A DNA stretch of 64,000 nucleotides, taken from positions 1,302,001 to 1,366,000 of the forward strand of contig CAWHCN010000004.1 of the NCBI GenBank assembly GCA_963827935.1, written 5' to 3'. The translations under genes and the position numbers were made by a program. Of the stretch, positions 1-8,527 are shown piece after piece; the stretch's first letter is position 1; each line of letters begins with the position of its first letter. Origin of the DNA: DATFNV01 sp963827935. Lineage in GTDB: Bacteria; Planctomycetota; Planctomycetia; Gemmatales; Gemmataceae. The notes under the pieces were generated by a model that did not search any database, was not told the origin of the DNA, and saw only the letters and a program-made list of their open reading frames with translations.

Positions 1-334
1 CAATGGCCACCAACTGGCCGTCGGTGCTCTCCTGCAGGGCCGCCACCCACTCCAGGAAACAGGCAACAAAGGCCTTGCCATCCAGGGCGGCAAACACCCG
101 CGTGAACGTATCGTGCGACGGCGTGCCATTGGGCAAGTCCAGGTATTTCTCCAACCAGGCCCGCTTGCTGGTGCCGAACTTGGCCATGGCGACGCAATCG
201 TTGGCGCCGCTGACGACGGCACACAGGGCGATGAAAAGGATGTCCAGCAGGTCGTGACGTTTGGTGCGGTTCACCCGCGGGTCCGTCAAGGTGGCGAAGG
301 GGGAAAGCAAGGTACCGGCGCGGGACTGCGACAT
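1..334 (-). CDS. ISAs1-family transposase, N-terminal part (runs off window)
   Basis: Reading the minus strand from ATG at 334 gives MSQSRAGTLLSPFATLTDPR, then NRTKRHDLLDILFIALCAVV and SGANDC, open to the window edge (about 111 residues). The segment LTDPRVNRTKRHDLLDILFIALCAVVSGA is the N-terminal region typical of ISAs1 (H-repeat-associated) DDE transposases. The catalytic DDE core lies outside the window. The element is oriented so that its left end faces position 445. Family assignment is from sequence pattern recall; completeness cannot be judged. Confidence 0.85.
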   Translation of the reverse strand, partial: MSQSRAGTLLSPFATLTDPRVNRTKRHDLLDILFIALCAVVSGANDCVAMAKFGTSKRAWLEKYLDLPNGTPSHDTFTRVFAALDGKAFVACFLEWVAALQESTDGQLVAI

Positions 335-425
335 GCCGATTCTCCTCCGTGAGACGGGCGACTTCGAGGAGAATCATTCGCGAGTCCCTTGTCCCAGACT
401 ACTGAACAGCCAATAATGCACAGGC

Positions 426-445
426 GTTTAGATGCGTTTGCCCTG
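426..445 (-). repeat. Probable terminal inverted repeat of the ISAs1 element
   Basis: Read on the minus strand from 445, the sequence begins CAGGGCAAACGCATC, about 110 bp upstream of the transposase start. ISAs1 elements commonly begin CAGGG. The reading frame of the neighbouring gene fragment stops making sense at exactly this position, as expected for an insertion junction. The other end is outside the window, so a target duplication cannot be checked. Confidence 0.55.
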
Positions 446-738
446 GTTGCCCAGTCGAGACAGTCGAACGGGTCGCGCACTCGATGTAGTTTTGCCTCTT
501 TTCGAATGATGGTCCAGACTCGACGAAGATTCTTGATCGACAGGAGATCCGAGAATCTCTGATCGTCGTCAAGTCGGGGCTGGGTCGCAGTTACTTCTCG
601 GGGAGGGCTGGCCTCGGGTGAGGTGACGGCGCCTTGAGGCTTGGTGCTTTTCCGCTGTCTCGAGGATTGTGGCGCAGGGCCAGGACGTGGATTCATTTGC
701 AATACTCCCCCGGATGGCCACCAGCCCAATTGCAGCAA
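446..738 (-). pseudogene. 5' fragment of a gene interrupted by the ISAs1 element
   Basis: From 738 (or the better ATG at 696) a minus-strand frame encodes a proline/serine-rich leader and then RFSDLLSIKNLRRVWTIIRKEAKLHRVRDPFDCLDWA, ending where the IS starts at 445. After 445 the frame continues only into IS sequence. The helical block with W, R and D positions faintly resembles the N-terminus of group II-intron or retron type reverse transcriptases, but no catalytic motif is present and I do not assign a function. It is the promoter-proximal stub of a gene that once continued past 445. Confidence 0.4.
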
Positions 739-1245
739 TGTGCCTTGGGGGGAGGGTAGTAGGGGATCTGGTACTTCCGACGACAGTTAAGGCCTAAATC
801 CACGCCAACGCAGGTTCCTATAGTGGCAGGTAGCCCGGGCGAACGGGAAGGGGACAACGTGCTTTTCGCATGACATTTCCCCATGGGCAGCGGCGCCAGC
901 TAACGCGATCCCATTCCTTTCCCATTTCTTGCTCGTGCCGGGCGCCGTCGCGGCGTTCCCGCGGGTAGGGGTCCGGCGCCCAAGCCAGCGCGGAACGCCT
1001 CCGGGCTGGGGCAGCCGATGGCCAGGCCGTGGAGCTCGCGCAGACACCCGCCGTCTTCGAGCCCCTTTCGGTGGCGAAGGACTCCCTGAGCCCCCTTCCT
1101 CAGGGAGGCGAATCAGCAGGGCCACGCCCACCTATTGCCAGCATTCTCAACTTACTCTACCCGATCCGTCCCTACTGGACAGGTTTACCCTGACCGAATT
1201 CCGGCCGGCATCGGGGGTGACAGGTCACGGAGCCACTCCGCACCC
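739..1245. other. Intergenic, no gene recognised
   Basis: About 500 bp between the gene stub and tadA. Open frames here have no recognisable family signature. A Cys-rich minus frame ending at 693 was considered and rejected. Nothing convincing as an RNA gene was seen. Confidence 0.5.
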
Positions 1246-1755
1246 TCACTTCCTCCCCATCCGCCTCTTCCCCGCGAAGAAGTCACTCAGCACCTGCGCA
1301 CAGCGCTCGGCCAGCACGCCGTCGATCACCGTGGCCCGATGGTTAAGCCGCGGGTCGGCCGTGATGCGGTAGAGCGTGTGGCAGGCACCCGCCTTCGGGT
1401 CGGCACAGCCGTAGACGACATACGGCAGCCGGGCCTGCACAATGGCGCCGGCACACATGGGACACGGCTCCAGCGTCACGTACAGGACGCAGTTGTTCAG
1501 CCGCCACGAGCGCAGGCTCTCGGCGGCCTGGGTGATGGCGATCATCTCGGCGTGGGCGGTCGGATCGTGGAGCTGCTCGCGCTGGTTGTGGGCCTGGGCG
1601 ATGACCCCTTGCTCCAGCGAGACAATGACAGCACCCACCGGGACCTCGTCCTCGGCGGCGGCCTGATCGGCCTCGGCCAGGGCCAGCTCCATGTGGTGCA
1701 GGTGGAACGGATGCCGCGGATCGGTCAGCGGCAGATCGAAGGGGGACCAGTCCAC
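1246..1755 (-). CDS. tadA: tRNA-specific adenosine deaminase TadA
   Basis: 169 residues. TadA converts adenosine 34 to inosine in the tRNA-Arg(ACG) anticodon as a cytosolic zinc-dependent homodimer. The zinc/proton-shuttle motif HAEMIAI lies near residue 68 and the second zinc motif PCPMCAGAI near 97-101, followed by VVYGCADPKAGA, which is characteristic of TadA rather than of free-nucleoside deaminases. The start is GTG at 1755, directly after the TGA (ending 1756) of the upstream 91-residue gene, so the two are probably translationally coupled. Length is normal for the family. Confidence 0.93.
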   Translation of the reverse strand: MDWSPFDLPLTDPRHPFHLHHMELALAEADQAAAEDEVPVGAVIVSLEQGVIAQAHNQREQLHDPTAHAEMIAITQAAESLRSWRLNNCVLYVTLEPCPMCAGAIVQARLPYVVYGCADPKAGACHTLYRITADPRLNHRATVIDGVLAERCAQVLSDFFAGKRRMGRK

Positions 1756-2031
1756 TCAAGTCTCCGGGGCCACCGGAGTCGCCTCCGGTCGGTCCTTTTC
1801 CAGCAGGATGAGCGAGAACGCGACTGCCGCGCCGCCGTGGGAACTCGCCCCGCCCATGCCGGTTTCGCGGACCGGGTGCCAGCCCTTGTCGAGCAGGTCC
1901 TGCAGGTCCTGGTATTTCAGGTCGCCGAACCAGGGCAGTTGCATCAGCCCGCCGAGCGGCTTCTCGATCTCGCGAGAGATGTCCCAGCTGGCACCGTAGC
2001 TGCTCAGGATGACGTAGCGGTAACGCTTCAT
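1756..2031 (-). CDS. Small hypothetical protein upstream of tadA
   Basis: 91 residues starting MKRYRYVILSSYGASWDIS. No family recognised. It contains aromatic and glycine-rich stretches (LMQLPWFGDLKYQDLQDLL, GMGGASSHGGAAVAFSLIL) and ends in an acidic/proline tail. No signal peptide or transmembrane segment is visible. Its stop codon abuts the GTG start of tadA, so they likely share an mRNA; the higA stop is 27 bp upstream. ATG start and G+C match the neighbours. The YVILSSYGASWD start suggests a small alpha/beta fold, but that is only an impression. Confidence 0.7.
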   Translation of the reverse strand: MKRYRYVILSSYGASWDISREIEKPLGGLMQLPWFGDLKYQDLQDLLDKGWHPVRETGMGGASSHGGAAVAFSLILLEKDRPEATPVAPET

Positions 2032-2058
2032 TGGGGAGCTTCCCGTACGAGGTGGGAC

Positions 2059-2493
2059 TCAGTCTGCCTCGAAGGAAAAAACGCCTGGGTCAACGCCAAA
2101 GTAACGGGCCAGCTTACCGATGTGCGTCCGGCTCAGCGTCCGCTTGCCCGACAGAACCTCCGAAATGGTGGACACCGCGATCCCGGCACCGCGGGCGACG
2201 TCTGCCTGCGTCACCCCTCTCGCGTCGATCAGGTGTTCCAGCATGTCCGCATCGGACACGTCTTCGATGTGGTGGTGCTCGGTCTCGTAGCGTTCGACGA
2301 GGTCGCTGAGCACGTCGAGGTAATCCGCTTCGGCCGGCGTAAGGTCGTCTCGGTCGAGCAACGCATTGATGACGTCAATGGCGCGGTCAAGTTCCGCCTC
2401 CGAGTGGATCGGGCGGAGGGGAAAGGCGCGCACCAGTTTCCAGTAAGCTCGCGGCACTTCGGCGAGCACAGCCTTGCCCCTTCGAGCTACCAT
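2059..2493 (-). CDS. higA: HigA-type antitoxin with XRE helix-turn-helix
   Basis: 144 residues. The N-terminal half (to about 70) is an acidic helical segment, LTPAEADYLDVLSDLVERYE. The C-terminal half, from about residue 85, is an XRE-type HTH: LIDARGVTQADVARGAGIAVSTISEVLSGKRTLSRTHIGKLARYF. This layout fits the COG5499 HigA antitoxins, which neutralise HigB and repress their own promoter. It lies 15 bp downstream of the toxin gene, the toxin-first order usual for higBA. The palindromes at 2848-2875 are the likely operator. Confidence 0.88.
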   Translation of the reverse strand: MVARRGKAVLAEVPRAYWKLVRAFPLRPIHSEAELDRAIDVINALLDRDDLTPAEADYLDVLSDLVERYETEHHHIEDVSDADMLEHLIDARGVTQADVARGAGIAVSTISEVLSGKRTLSRTHIGKLARYFGVDPGVFSFEAD

Positions 2494-2508
2494 CTCTTCT
2501 AGTCCTCC

Positions 2509-2790
2509 TTACCAGTTCCCTTCGTCGTACTCGGCATGGGTCAGCACGTGGCGGACGAACACCTTGCGGCGGTTGTGGTGGATCACCGCAATGAGGCGGT
2601 ACTTGTTACCGCCGATGTTGAAGACGGTGAACTTCCCGACCAAATCCGCGTGAGGATACTGAGCGCGCACGTCAGCAAAGGTTTCCCAGACGGCTCGCGA
2701 CACAACTTTGTACCACGTCCGGAGCGGACGCTCTGCTGCGGGATACTCCGCCCAGAACTCGCGGAGTGGCTTTTGAGAGATAACGTGCAT
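2509..2790 (-). CDS. higB: HigB-type mRNA interferase toxin
   Basis: 93 residues beginning MHVISQKPLREFWAEYPAAE and ending THAEYDEGNW. The order (N-terminal ISQKPLREFW, central LVGKFTVFNIGGNKYRLIAVIHHNRRKVFVRHVLTHAEYD) is the HigB_toxin family of RelE-fold ribonucleases. The basic patch NRRKVFVRHVLTHAEYD is where the family carries its active-site and substrate-binding residues. Full length and undamaged. It is the first gene of the operon with higA downstream; expression is expected from the stretch containing the twin palindromes. Confidence 0.9.
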   Translation of the reverse strand: MHVISQKPLREFWAEYPAAERPLRTWYKVVSRAVWETFADVRAQYPHADLVGKFTVFNIGGNKYRLIAVIHHNRRKVFVRHVLTHAEYDEGNW

Positions 2791-2847
2791 GAAGAAAGCA
2801 CGTCCCAGGTTGGCCCGTCATTGGGCGCCAGTCTCTATCAGGACTCG

Positions 2848-2875
2848 TACCAGAATGGTATTCGCAAAGTGCGAA
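2848..2875. promoter_or_regulatory. Twin palindromic operator upstream of higBA
   Basis: Two abutting perfect inverted repeats with 3-nt spacers: TACCA-GAA-TGGTA (2848-2860) and TTCGCA-AAG-TGCGAA (2861-2875). They lie 58-85 bp upstream of the higB start, where a HigA dimer would be expected to bind. Their operator role is inferred from position and symmetry. Confidence 0.6.
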
Positions 2876-2894
2876 CACGTCAACTGCAGGTTAC

Positions 2895-5800
2895 TCATGG
2901 AGCCCCAGCTGCCAGCACAAAAAACTCCACGTATCCGTCAACTCCTCCAGCACCCGTCGCACGCGGCTTGCCCGCCCCGTGCCCCGCCTTCGTCTCTTCA
3001 CGCAGCAGCACCGGCCGGTCCGCTCCGGAGGCGGTCGCGGCTTGCAAGCGGGCCGCCATCTTCCGGGCGTGCAGGGCATCCACGCGCGTGTCCGATTCGG
3101 CCGCTTCCAGCAGCACCGCGGGGTACTTCACGCCGTCCTTGACGTGGTGGTACGGCGAATAAGCGGACAGCCAGCGGAATTCTTCCTCCTTCTCCGCCGA
3201 GCCGAATTCCGGAATCCACAGGCGGGCGATCAGGAAACGGTGGTAGCGCAGCATGTCCAGCAGCGGGACCTGGCAGACGGCGGCGCGGAACAGGTCGGGC
3301 CGCTGCGTCAGTGCCGCCCCAACCAGCAGCCCGCCGTTACTGCCCCCCTGGATCGCCAGGTGGTCGCGGTCCGTGTACTTCTTGTCAATCAACCACTCGG
3401 CTGCGGCGATGAAATCGTCGAAGGTGTTCTGCTTGTGGGCGAGCATGCCGGCCCGGTGCCAGTCTTCGCCGTATTCGCCGCCGCCGCGCAGGTTGGCGAC
3501 CGTCAGCAGGCCGCCGCGCTCCAGGAACACGAAGCGCGACGCATTGAACGACGGCGTCAGGCTGATGTTGAAGCCGCCGTAACCGTACAAAAGCGTCGGC
3601 GTCTTGCCGTCGGGCTTCAACCCTTTCTTGTGGGCCAGGAACAGGGAAATGGGTGTGCCGTCTTTCGACTTGTACGAGACCTGTTCGACCTCGTAAGCGG
3701 CAAAGTCGATATCCGCCTTCACTTGATCCCACAACTCCGTCTTGTTCGTTTTCAGGTCGAGGCGATAGACGGTCTGCGGCCGGGTTGCCGACTGGAAGCC
3801 GTAGAACAACTCGTCGCCGTCCCATTCGCCGCCGAGGCCGGTCAGCGAGCCGAGCGTTGGCAGCTCAACCTCGCGGCGAGGGGTGCCGTCGAGATCGAAG
3901 AGACGGAGCCGCGATGAGGCCTGGTGCATGTACTCCGCGACCAGGCTGTCGCCCACCGCCGCGATCCCTTCCAGCACATCGGGCCCCTCGGCAATGATCT
4001 CCTTCCAGTCGATCCGTTTCGGCTTCTGGGGATCGACGCGATAGAGGCGGTAGCGCGGCGCGCCGTCGTTGGTGTGGACATAGAAGCGGTCGGCGCGGGC
4101 GACGACGTGGAAGAGGGCGTTCACGCCCTCAACCAGGGGGACAAACGGGGAGTCGGCCACGCTGCGATCCTGGAAGTAAACCTCGGAGCGCGACCAGCCC
4201 TGGGAGACGGTGACGACGAGCCAGCGGCCGTCGGGGGAGAGGGTCACGTTCGGCCAGTCCTCGCGGGCTCGTCCCTCGCCGAAAACGAGCGCATCGCGGG
4301 CCGGATCGTCGCCCAGCTTGTGAAGGAAGACCCGGCGGTTGTAGTTCTCCTCGCCCGCTTTGACGTCAGCCCGGTAGCGGGTGTAGTAGAAGCCGGTGCC
4401 GTCGGGCAGCCAGGTCAGCGAGCAAGCGCGGGTGCGCTCGATGGTATCGGCCCGGTCCTTGCCGCTGGCGACAGCGCGGATGTGCAAGGTCGATTGTTCG
4501 TTGCCGTGGTGCGATAGACCGTAAGCCAGCAGCCGGCCGTCGCGGCTGGAATACCACCAGTCGAGGGAGACCGAGCCGTCAGCCGCCAGCTGGTTCGGAT
4601 CGACCAGGATGCGATCCGCGCCCCGGACGCCATCGCGGACATGAAGGACCGGCTGATTCTGTTTCCCCTCACGCTTCGTGAAGAAGGTGTGTCCCTTGAC
4701 CGGCGCCGGCGTGCCGACATGGCCGATCTGCAAGAGCTGGTCGAGACGATCGTGAATCATCGCACGGCCCGGCACCTGGTCCAGCGCGCCGCGGGTGAAG
4801 GCATTCTGACGGGCGACCCAGTCCTGAACCGTGTGATCGTTGCCGTCCTCCAGCCAGCGGTACGGATCGGGAACCTTCACGGCGTGCAGCGTCTCGACAA
4901 CGTCGTCGCGACGCGTGGCGGGGTAGGCGGGCTTGGGGTCGTCGGGCATCGGCAGCGGTTTCCTTGTGTCGTTGACGCCATCGGGCAAGGGCAGTCTTGG
5001 TCCCTGGGCCAGGTAGGCCCAGATCGCCTCGGCCTGGGCATCCGAGGAGCCGTCCAGCACATTTTCCACCAGGGATTTGCCGTTGGTGAAGACGCTGGGC
5101 ATGCGCGTGCCCGGGGCCAGCCGTAGCGGCTGTTCGAGCCAGCGGCGATACCAGTCGTAGCGGACGCGCTGGGTCATCGTGGCCAGGTCCGGTCCGTGCG
5201 CCCCGCTGCTCGGGATGCCGGCCAGGTCGTGACAGGAGGCACAGTTGAATGCCGGCTTGCCGACCAACTGCCGGCCGGCCGCCAAACGGGCCGGCGGGCC
5301 GGGAATGGCTGGCATCTTCTCGTCCGGCGCCGTCCCTTCCAGGGCCGCGAGACCGTGCGGCAGCGTGCCGATGTTGGCGGGTCCGAACTGCGGCATGCGC
5401 ACGGTCATCCAGGGGCGGGCACGCCGGGCCTCGGCGAATACGGCGGACACCCAGGCCGGTTGAAGCTTGTGGGCCATGCCGGTCAGGGTCGGAGGCACAA
5501 CCGCCTCGTCGTTGTCCGCCTTGGCCAGGCGCCGCAGTTCGGCGACCTGGTCGGGAGGTAATCCGCCCGCGCCGTCGCGGGTGTGGCAGGCGAGGCAGTC
5601 GAAGCGGGCTAGGGCGGTCCGCGCCGCGAAGGCCGGCGCCGGTGAACCCGCACCGCGGGTGCCTTGTGTCAAGAATTGCCGAACGTCGCTCCGCTCGCCA
5701 TCGCTGAGCGCGAACCAGGGGCCCCTGACGTCATTCGCCTGGCGGGTTGCCAGACAACCGCGCTCCTGAGTCTCCGGTTTCTTCACGTCGTCGAAAGTTG

Positions 5801-7097
5801 CCTGAGCCAGGACCGAGGCGAACGGCTTGCCGTCCGGCTCGATGGTGTGGCAGTTATTGCAGCCGCGGGCGATGACGACACGCTGGCCGAGATCCATGAT
5901 CTGCGCATCGGCGGGCAATTTCTGCCACGCCGCTAGCTCGTCGGCCCGATCCTCCACGCGCCGGAAAGCCGCCAGCAGTTGAGCCTTCGCAGGCGGCTCG
6001 GGCAGGCCCGTTTCGGCAGCGGCACTGTCCTGGCGCAGATAACTCGCCAGGGAGTCGGCTTCCTGCTTCCGGAGGAGCATGTTGGGCATGCGGCCGCTCG
6101 GATCGAGGGCCAGCGGGTCCAGCAGGTACGTTGCGAGCTGCGTCGCCGTCGTCCTCTGTCCTTCGTCCTTCATCCGCTCCCTGTGGCAAGCGGCACAGCC
6201 AACGGCAGTGAAGAGTTTTCGCCCGGACTCAATGGTTTCCTTCTTTTCCTGTCGCTTTTCTTGTCTTAATGGTCCACCTAGCGAGGCAAGATAGCCGGCG
6301 ACGGCGTAGCGTTCGGTCTGGCCGATTTCGTCATCACCAAAGAGGCGCGGCATGACGGCTCCTGGGCGCAGTCGATCCGGCGCGTCCAGCCAGCGATAAA
6401 TCCAGCGGGCGTAGAGCCGCGCGCCCACCCCGGACAGGTCGGGGCCTTGCCGGCTGCCTAGGCCCTTCGCCAATCGGTCCTTGTCGTCCGGTTGATGGCA
6501 GGCGACGCAATTGCGCTCCTCGGCCAGGAGCCGTCCGCGCGCGGCAGCCGCATCGGTTGACAGGCGTGTGGGTGCCCTGGCCGGCAGGTGACTGAGAACC
6601 TCATGGGGCAACGGCTCGAAACGAAAGCCCTTCCCGGTCCAGAACACCTCGACACGGGCCACTCCCGGCCGGCGTGTGAACTCGGCGACGAGAGCGTGCC
6701 AGCCCGCCTCCAGGCGAAGGGACGGCCCGTCGCGCAGGGCGGGCGAGTCGTCCTTGACATCGGCCGCCAGCGCCTCCTGCCCGCCGATGGTCAGCCGGAA
6801 CTGGCCGCGGACAACGGCGCGGAACTGGTAATCGCCGGCCGGTGCGATCCTCAGGTAGCCTTCCCAACGGGCGCTGCCGCCGTGGGCCGCCAGGCGCGGG
6901 TCCGGCGCTTCACGCGGGCCCAGCGCCAGCGCGATCGTCGGTTCCCGGCAGGCGACCTCGTTGGCTGTCGGCCTTGCGAGATCGCGATAGACGGCGATGA
7001 GGCCAGGCCGCAGCGATTCAGCATCAACGCCATCGGCGGCCGGGACAGGCGCGACGACAGCGAGCAGTACGGCCAAGGAGAGACCAGGAGTGCGCAT
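2895..7097 (-). CDS. Secreted PA14 / five-haem cytochrome c / prolyl oligopeptidase fusion
   Basis: 1400 residues in one open frame. A signal peptide (residues 1-20, ending PVPAAD) is followed by a PA14-like beta domain (about 30-165) with YRDLARP and VFWTGKGFRFEPLP. Next are five CxxCH haem sites at residues 197-201 (CVACH), 301-305 (CAACH), 413-417 (CNNCH), 501-505 (CLACH) and 619-623 (CASCH). From about 725 the sequence is a complete S9A prolyl oligopeptidase: VKVPDPYRWLED, the beta-propeller, the nucleophile motif GGSNGG (Ser near 1253), the Asp of ESDTRVD (near 1335) and the His of AGHGAGK (near 1372). PA14-cytochrome proteins and S9 peptidases are normally separate. The periplasmic location follows from the haem sites. 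A lost stop between two genes is the main alternative to a designed fusion. Confidence 0.88.
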   Translation of the reverse strand: MRTPGLSLAVLLAVVAPVPAADGVDAESLRPGLIAVYRDLARPTANEVACREPTIALALGPREAPDPRLAAHGGSARWEGYLRIAPAGDYQFRAVVRGQFRLTIGGQEALAADVKDDSPALRDGPSLRLEAGWHALVAEFTRRPGVARVEVFWTGKGFRFEPLPHEVLSHLPARAPTRLSTDAAAARGRLLAEERNCVACHQPDDKDRLAKGLGSRQGPDLSGVGARLYARWIYRWLDAPDRLRPGAVMPRLFGDDEIGQTERYAVAGYLASLGGPLRQEKRQEKKETIESGRKLFTAVGCAACHRERMKDEGQRTTATQLATYLLDPLALDPSGRMPNMLLRKQEADSLASYLRQDSAAAETGLPEPPAKAQLLAAFRRVEDRADELAAWQKLPADAQIMDLGQRVVIARGCNNCHTIEPDGKPFASVLAQATFDDVKKPETQERGCLATRQANDVRGPWFALSDGERSDVRQFLTQGTRGAGSPAPAFAARTALARFDCLACHTRDGAGGLPPDQVAELRRLAKADNDEAVVPPTLTGMAHKLQPAWVSAVFAEARRARPWMTVRMPQFGPANIGTLPHGLAALEGTAPDEKMPAIPGPPARLAAGRQLVGKPAFNCASCHDLAGIPSSGAHGPDLATMTQRVRYDWYRRWLEQPLRLAPGTRMPSVFTNGKSLVENVLDGSSDAQAEAIWAYLAQGPRLPLPDGVNDTRKPLPMPDDPKPAYPATRRDDVVETLHAVKVPDPYRWLEDGNDHTVQDWVARQNAFTRGALDQVPGRAMIHDRLDQLLQIGHVGTPAPVKGHTFFTKREGKQNQPVLHVRDGVRGADRILVDPNQLAADGSVSLDWWYSSRDGRLLAYGLSHHGNEQSTLHIRAVASGKDRADTIERTRACSLTWLPDGTGFYYTRYRADVKAGEENYNRRVFLHKLGDDPARDALVFGEGRAREDWPNVTLSPDGRWLVVTVSQGWSRSEVYFQDRSVADSPFVPLVEGVNALFHVVARADRFYVHTNDGAPRYRLYRVDPQKPKRIDWKEIIAEGPDVLEGIAAVGDSLVAEYMHQASSRLRLFDLDGTPRREVELPTLGSLTGLGGEWDGDELFYGFQSATRPQTVYRLDLKTNKTELWDQVKADIDFAAYEVEQVSYKSKDGTPISLFLAHKKGLKPDGKTPTLLYGYGGFNISLTPSFNASRFVFLERGGLLTVANLRGGGEYGEDWHRAGMLAHKQNTFDDFIAAAEWLIDKKYTDRDHLAIQGGSNGGLLVGAALTQRPDLFRAAVCQVPLLDMLRYHRFLIARLWIPEFGSAEKEEEFRWLSAYSPYHHVKDGVKYPAVLLEAAESDTRVDALHARKMAARLQAATASGADRPVLLREETKAGHGAGKPRATGAGGVDGYVEFFVLAAGAP

Positions 7098-7203
7098 GCG
7101 GAAGATTATAGAGGAGGTTGCGGCGCGCTTGCAAACCGGCTAGGCTACCCCCACGCCCTCTCCAGGGAGCGCGTCCCGATTTTACCGCTTCAAGAGGTCT
7201 ACC
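7098..7203. promoter_or_regulatory. Divergent promoter region between peptidase fusion and M24 peptidase
   Basis: The 106-bp gap separates the divergent starts at 7097 and 7204. AAGAGG, 8 nt before the ATG at 7204, is a plausible ribosome-binding site. No convincing -35/-10 pair was identified. Confidence 0.35.
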
Positions 7204-8403
7204 ATGTCGCAATCCGGCCTGCCGCAGCTTTCCGCCATTCAGTCCGCCATCCAGCAGCTGGGGTTCGACGGCTGGCTGCTCTACGATTTCCGCGGTCTCA
7301 ACATCCTGGCCCGCCGCGTCCTCGGCCTGGCCACCGATGCCATGCTCTCGCGCCGCTGGTTCTACTTCATCCCGGCCCGGGGGGAGCCGCGCAAGCTGGT
7401 CCACCGCATCGAGTCGGGCGCCCTCGATGCCTTCCCCGGGTCGCGCACCATCTACCTGCGCTGGCAGGAGCTGGAAACCGGCGTCGCGGGGCTGGTGCAG
7501 GGGGCCAAGAAGGTGGCCATGGAGTACGTGCCGCGCAACGCCAACCCTTACGTCTCGCGCGTCGATGCCGGCACGGTCGAGCTGGTCCGCTCCTGCGGGC
7601 CGGAAGTCGTCGCGTCCGGCGACCTGGTGCAGATGTTCGAGGCGACCTGGAGCGACGAGCAGCTGGCCATGCACCTGGAAGCGGCCCGGCACACACGGTC
7701 GGCTTACGATGTGGCCTGGCGGTTTATCGCTGAAAGGACACGCGGCGGCGGCTCGGTCCACGAGCTCGACGTGCAGCGCCGCATCCTCGACCACTTCGCG
7801 GAGCACAAGGTCATCTGCGATCATCCGCCGATCGTGGCCGTCGGGCCCCACAGCGGCGACCCGCACTATGAGCCGAAACCCGGGCCGGAGGGAACGATCC
7901 GCGAGGGGCACTTCGTCTTGATCGACCTGTGGGCGAAACTGGATCGGCCCAATGCGGTCTATAGCGATCTGACATGGACTGGATTCGTCGGCCGCGACGT
8001 ACCGGCCCGCTACACCGAGATCTTCGCCATCGTGGCCCGGGGCCGGGATGCGGCCATCGCCAAGGTGCGCGACGCCTTCGCGGCCCATCGACCGCTGCTG
8101 GGGTGGGAAGTGGATCAGGCGGCGCGGTCGGCGATCGAGGCCGCCGGCTACGGCGAGGCCTTCTGTCACCGCACCGGCCACTCCATCGGCCAGGAGGTCC
8201 ACGGCAACGGCGCGAACATGGACAACCTGGAAACCCACGAGGAACGCCGCGTCCTGCCACGTACCTGTTTCTCCGTGGAGCCGGGCATCTATCTGCCGGA
8301 GTTCGGCGTACGCAGCGAGGTGGATGTGGTGGTGGATGCGGCCGGGAAGGTGATGGTCACGGGCGGCGATCCGCAGACGGAGGTGGTGGCGATTCTGAAA
8401 TGA
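7204..8403 (+). CDS. M24-family Xaa-Pro aminopeptidase
   Basis: 399 residues. The N-terminal creatinase-like domain (to about 150) starts LSAIQSAIQQLGFDGWLLYDFRG. The C-terminal pita-bread domain has the five metal ligands of the family: Asp in VLIDLWAKL (about 241), Asp in YSDLTWTGF (about 254), His in CHRTGHSIG (about 322), Glu in FSVEPGIYLPEFG (about 358) and Glu in VRSEVDVVV (about 372). This predicts a cytosolic dimetal peptidase that removes N-terminal residues before proline. No signal peptide is seen. It is divergent from the prolyl oligopeptidase fusion, so both neighbours would act on proline-containing peptides. A GC-rich hairpin follows the stop. Confidence 0.92.
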   Translation: MSQSGLPQLSAIQSAIQQLGFDGWLLYDFRGLNILARRVLGLATDAMLSRRWFYFIPARGEPRKLVHRIESGALDAFPGSRTIYLRWQELETGVAGLVQGAKKVAMEYVPRNANPYVSRVDAGTVELVRSCGPEVVASGDLVQMFEATWSDEQLAMHLEAARHTRSAYDVAWRFIAERTRGGGSVHELDVQRRILDHFAEHKVICDHPPIVAVGPHSGDPHYEPKPGPEGTIREGHFVLIDLWAKLDRPNAVYSDLTWTGFVGRDVPARYTEIFAIVARGRDAAIAKVRDAFAAHRPLLGWEVDQAARSAIEAAGYGEAFCHRTGHSIGQEVHGNGANMDNLETHEERRVLPRTCFSVEPGIYLPEFGVRSEVDVVVDAAGKVMVTGGDPQTEVVAILK

Positions 8404-8416
8404 GAACACTGTTTAG

Positions 8417-8437
8417 CCGCCGCCCTGCGGGCGGCGG
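8417..8437 (+). terminator. GC-rich hairpin after M24 gene
   Basis: CCGCCGCCC-TGC-GGGCGGCGG forms a perfect 9-bp stem with a 3-nt loop 14 bp after the stop at 8403. No clear U-run follows, so termination is only probable. Confidence 0.5.
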
Positions 8438-8457
8438 GCTTCGCGCGGGCCGCCTCG

Positions 8458-8485
8458 TTGTGTGTGCGCCGGTCGACGTTATAAT
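8458..8485 (+). promoter_or_regulatory. Sigma-70-like promoter of the broken toxin-antitoxin module
   Basis: TTGTGT (8458-8463), a 16-nt spacer and a perfect TATAAT (8480-8485) lie 43 bp upstream of the GTG start at 8528. GGCAGGAGG just before the start is a good ribosome-binding site. Confidence 0.65.
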
Positions 8486-8527
8486 GGGCGCGGCTTCAAC
8501 GGCCGCGCAGGCGGCAGGAGGTAGGTC

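Noticed and set aside
693..884. Cys-rich minus-strand frame (CVGVDLGLNCRRKYQIPYYPPPKAHCCNW...)
   Set aside because: Five cysteines in 40 residues caught the eye, but it has no ribosome-binding site, no conserved context and overlaps the start of the gene stub.
1135..2502. 455-residue plus-strand frame
   Set aside because: It is the antisense shadow of tadA, the small gene and higA, all of which have clear motifs on the other strand.
7024..8409. 461-residue minus-strand frame opposite the M24 peptidase
   Set aside because: The plus-strand frame holds all five metal ligands; this one is a G+C-driven mirror.
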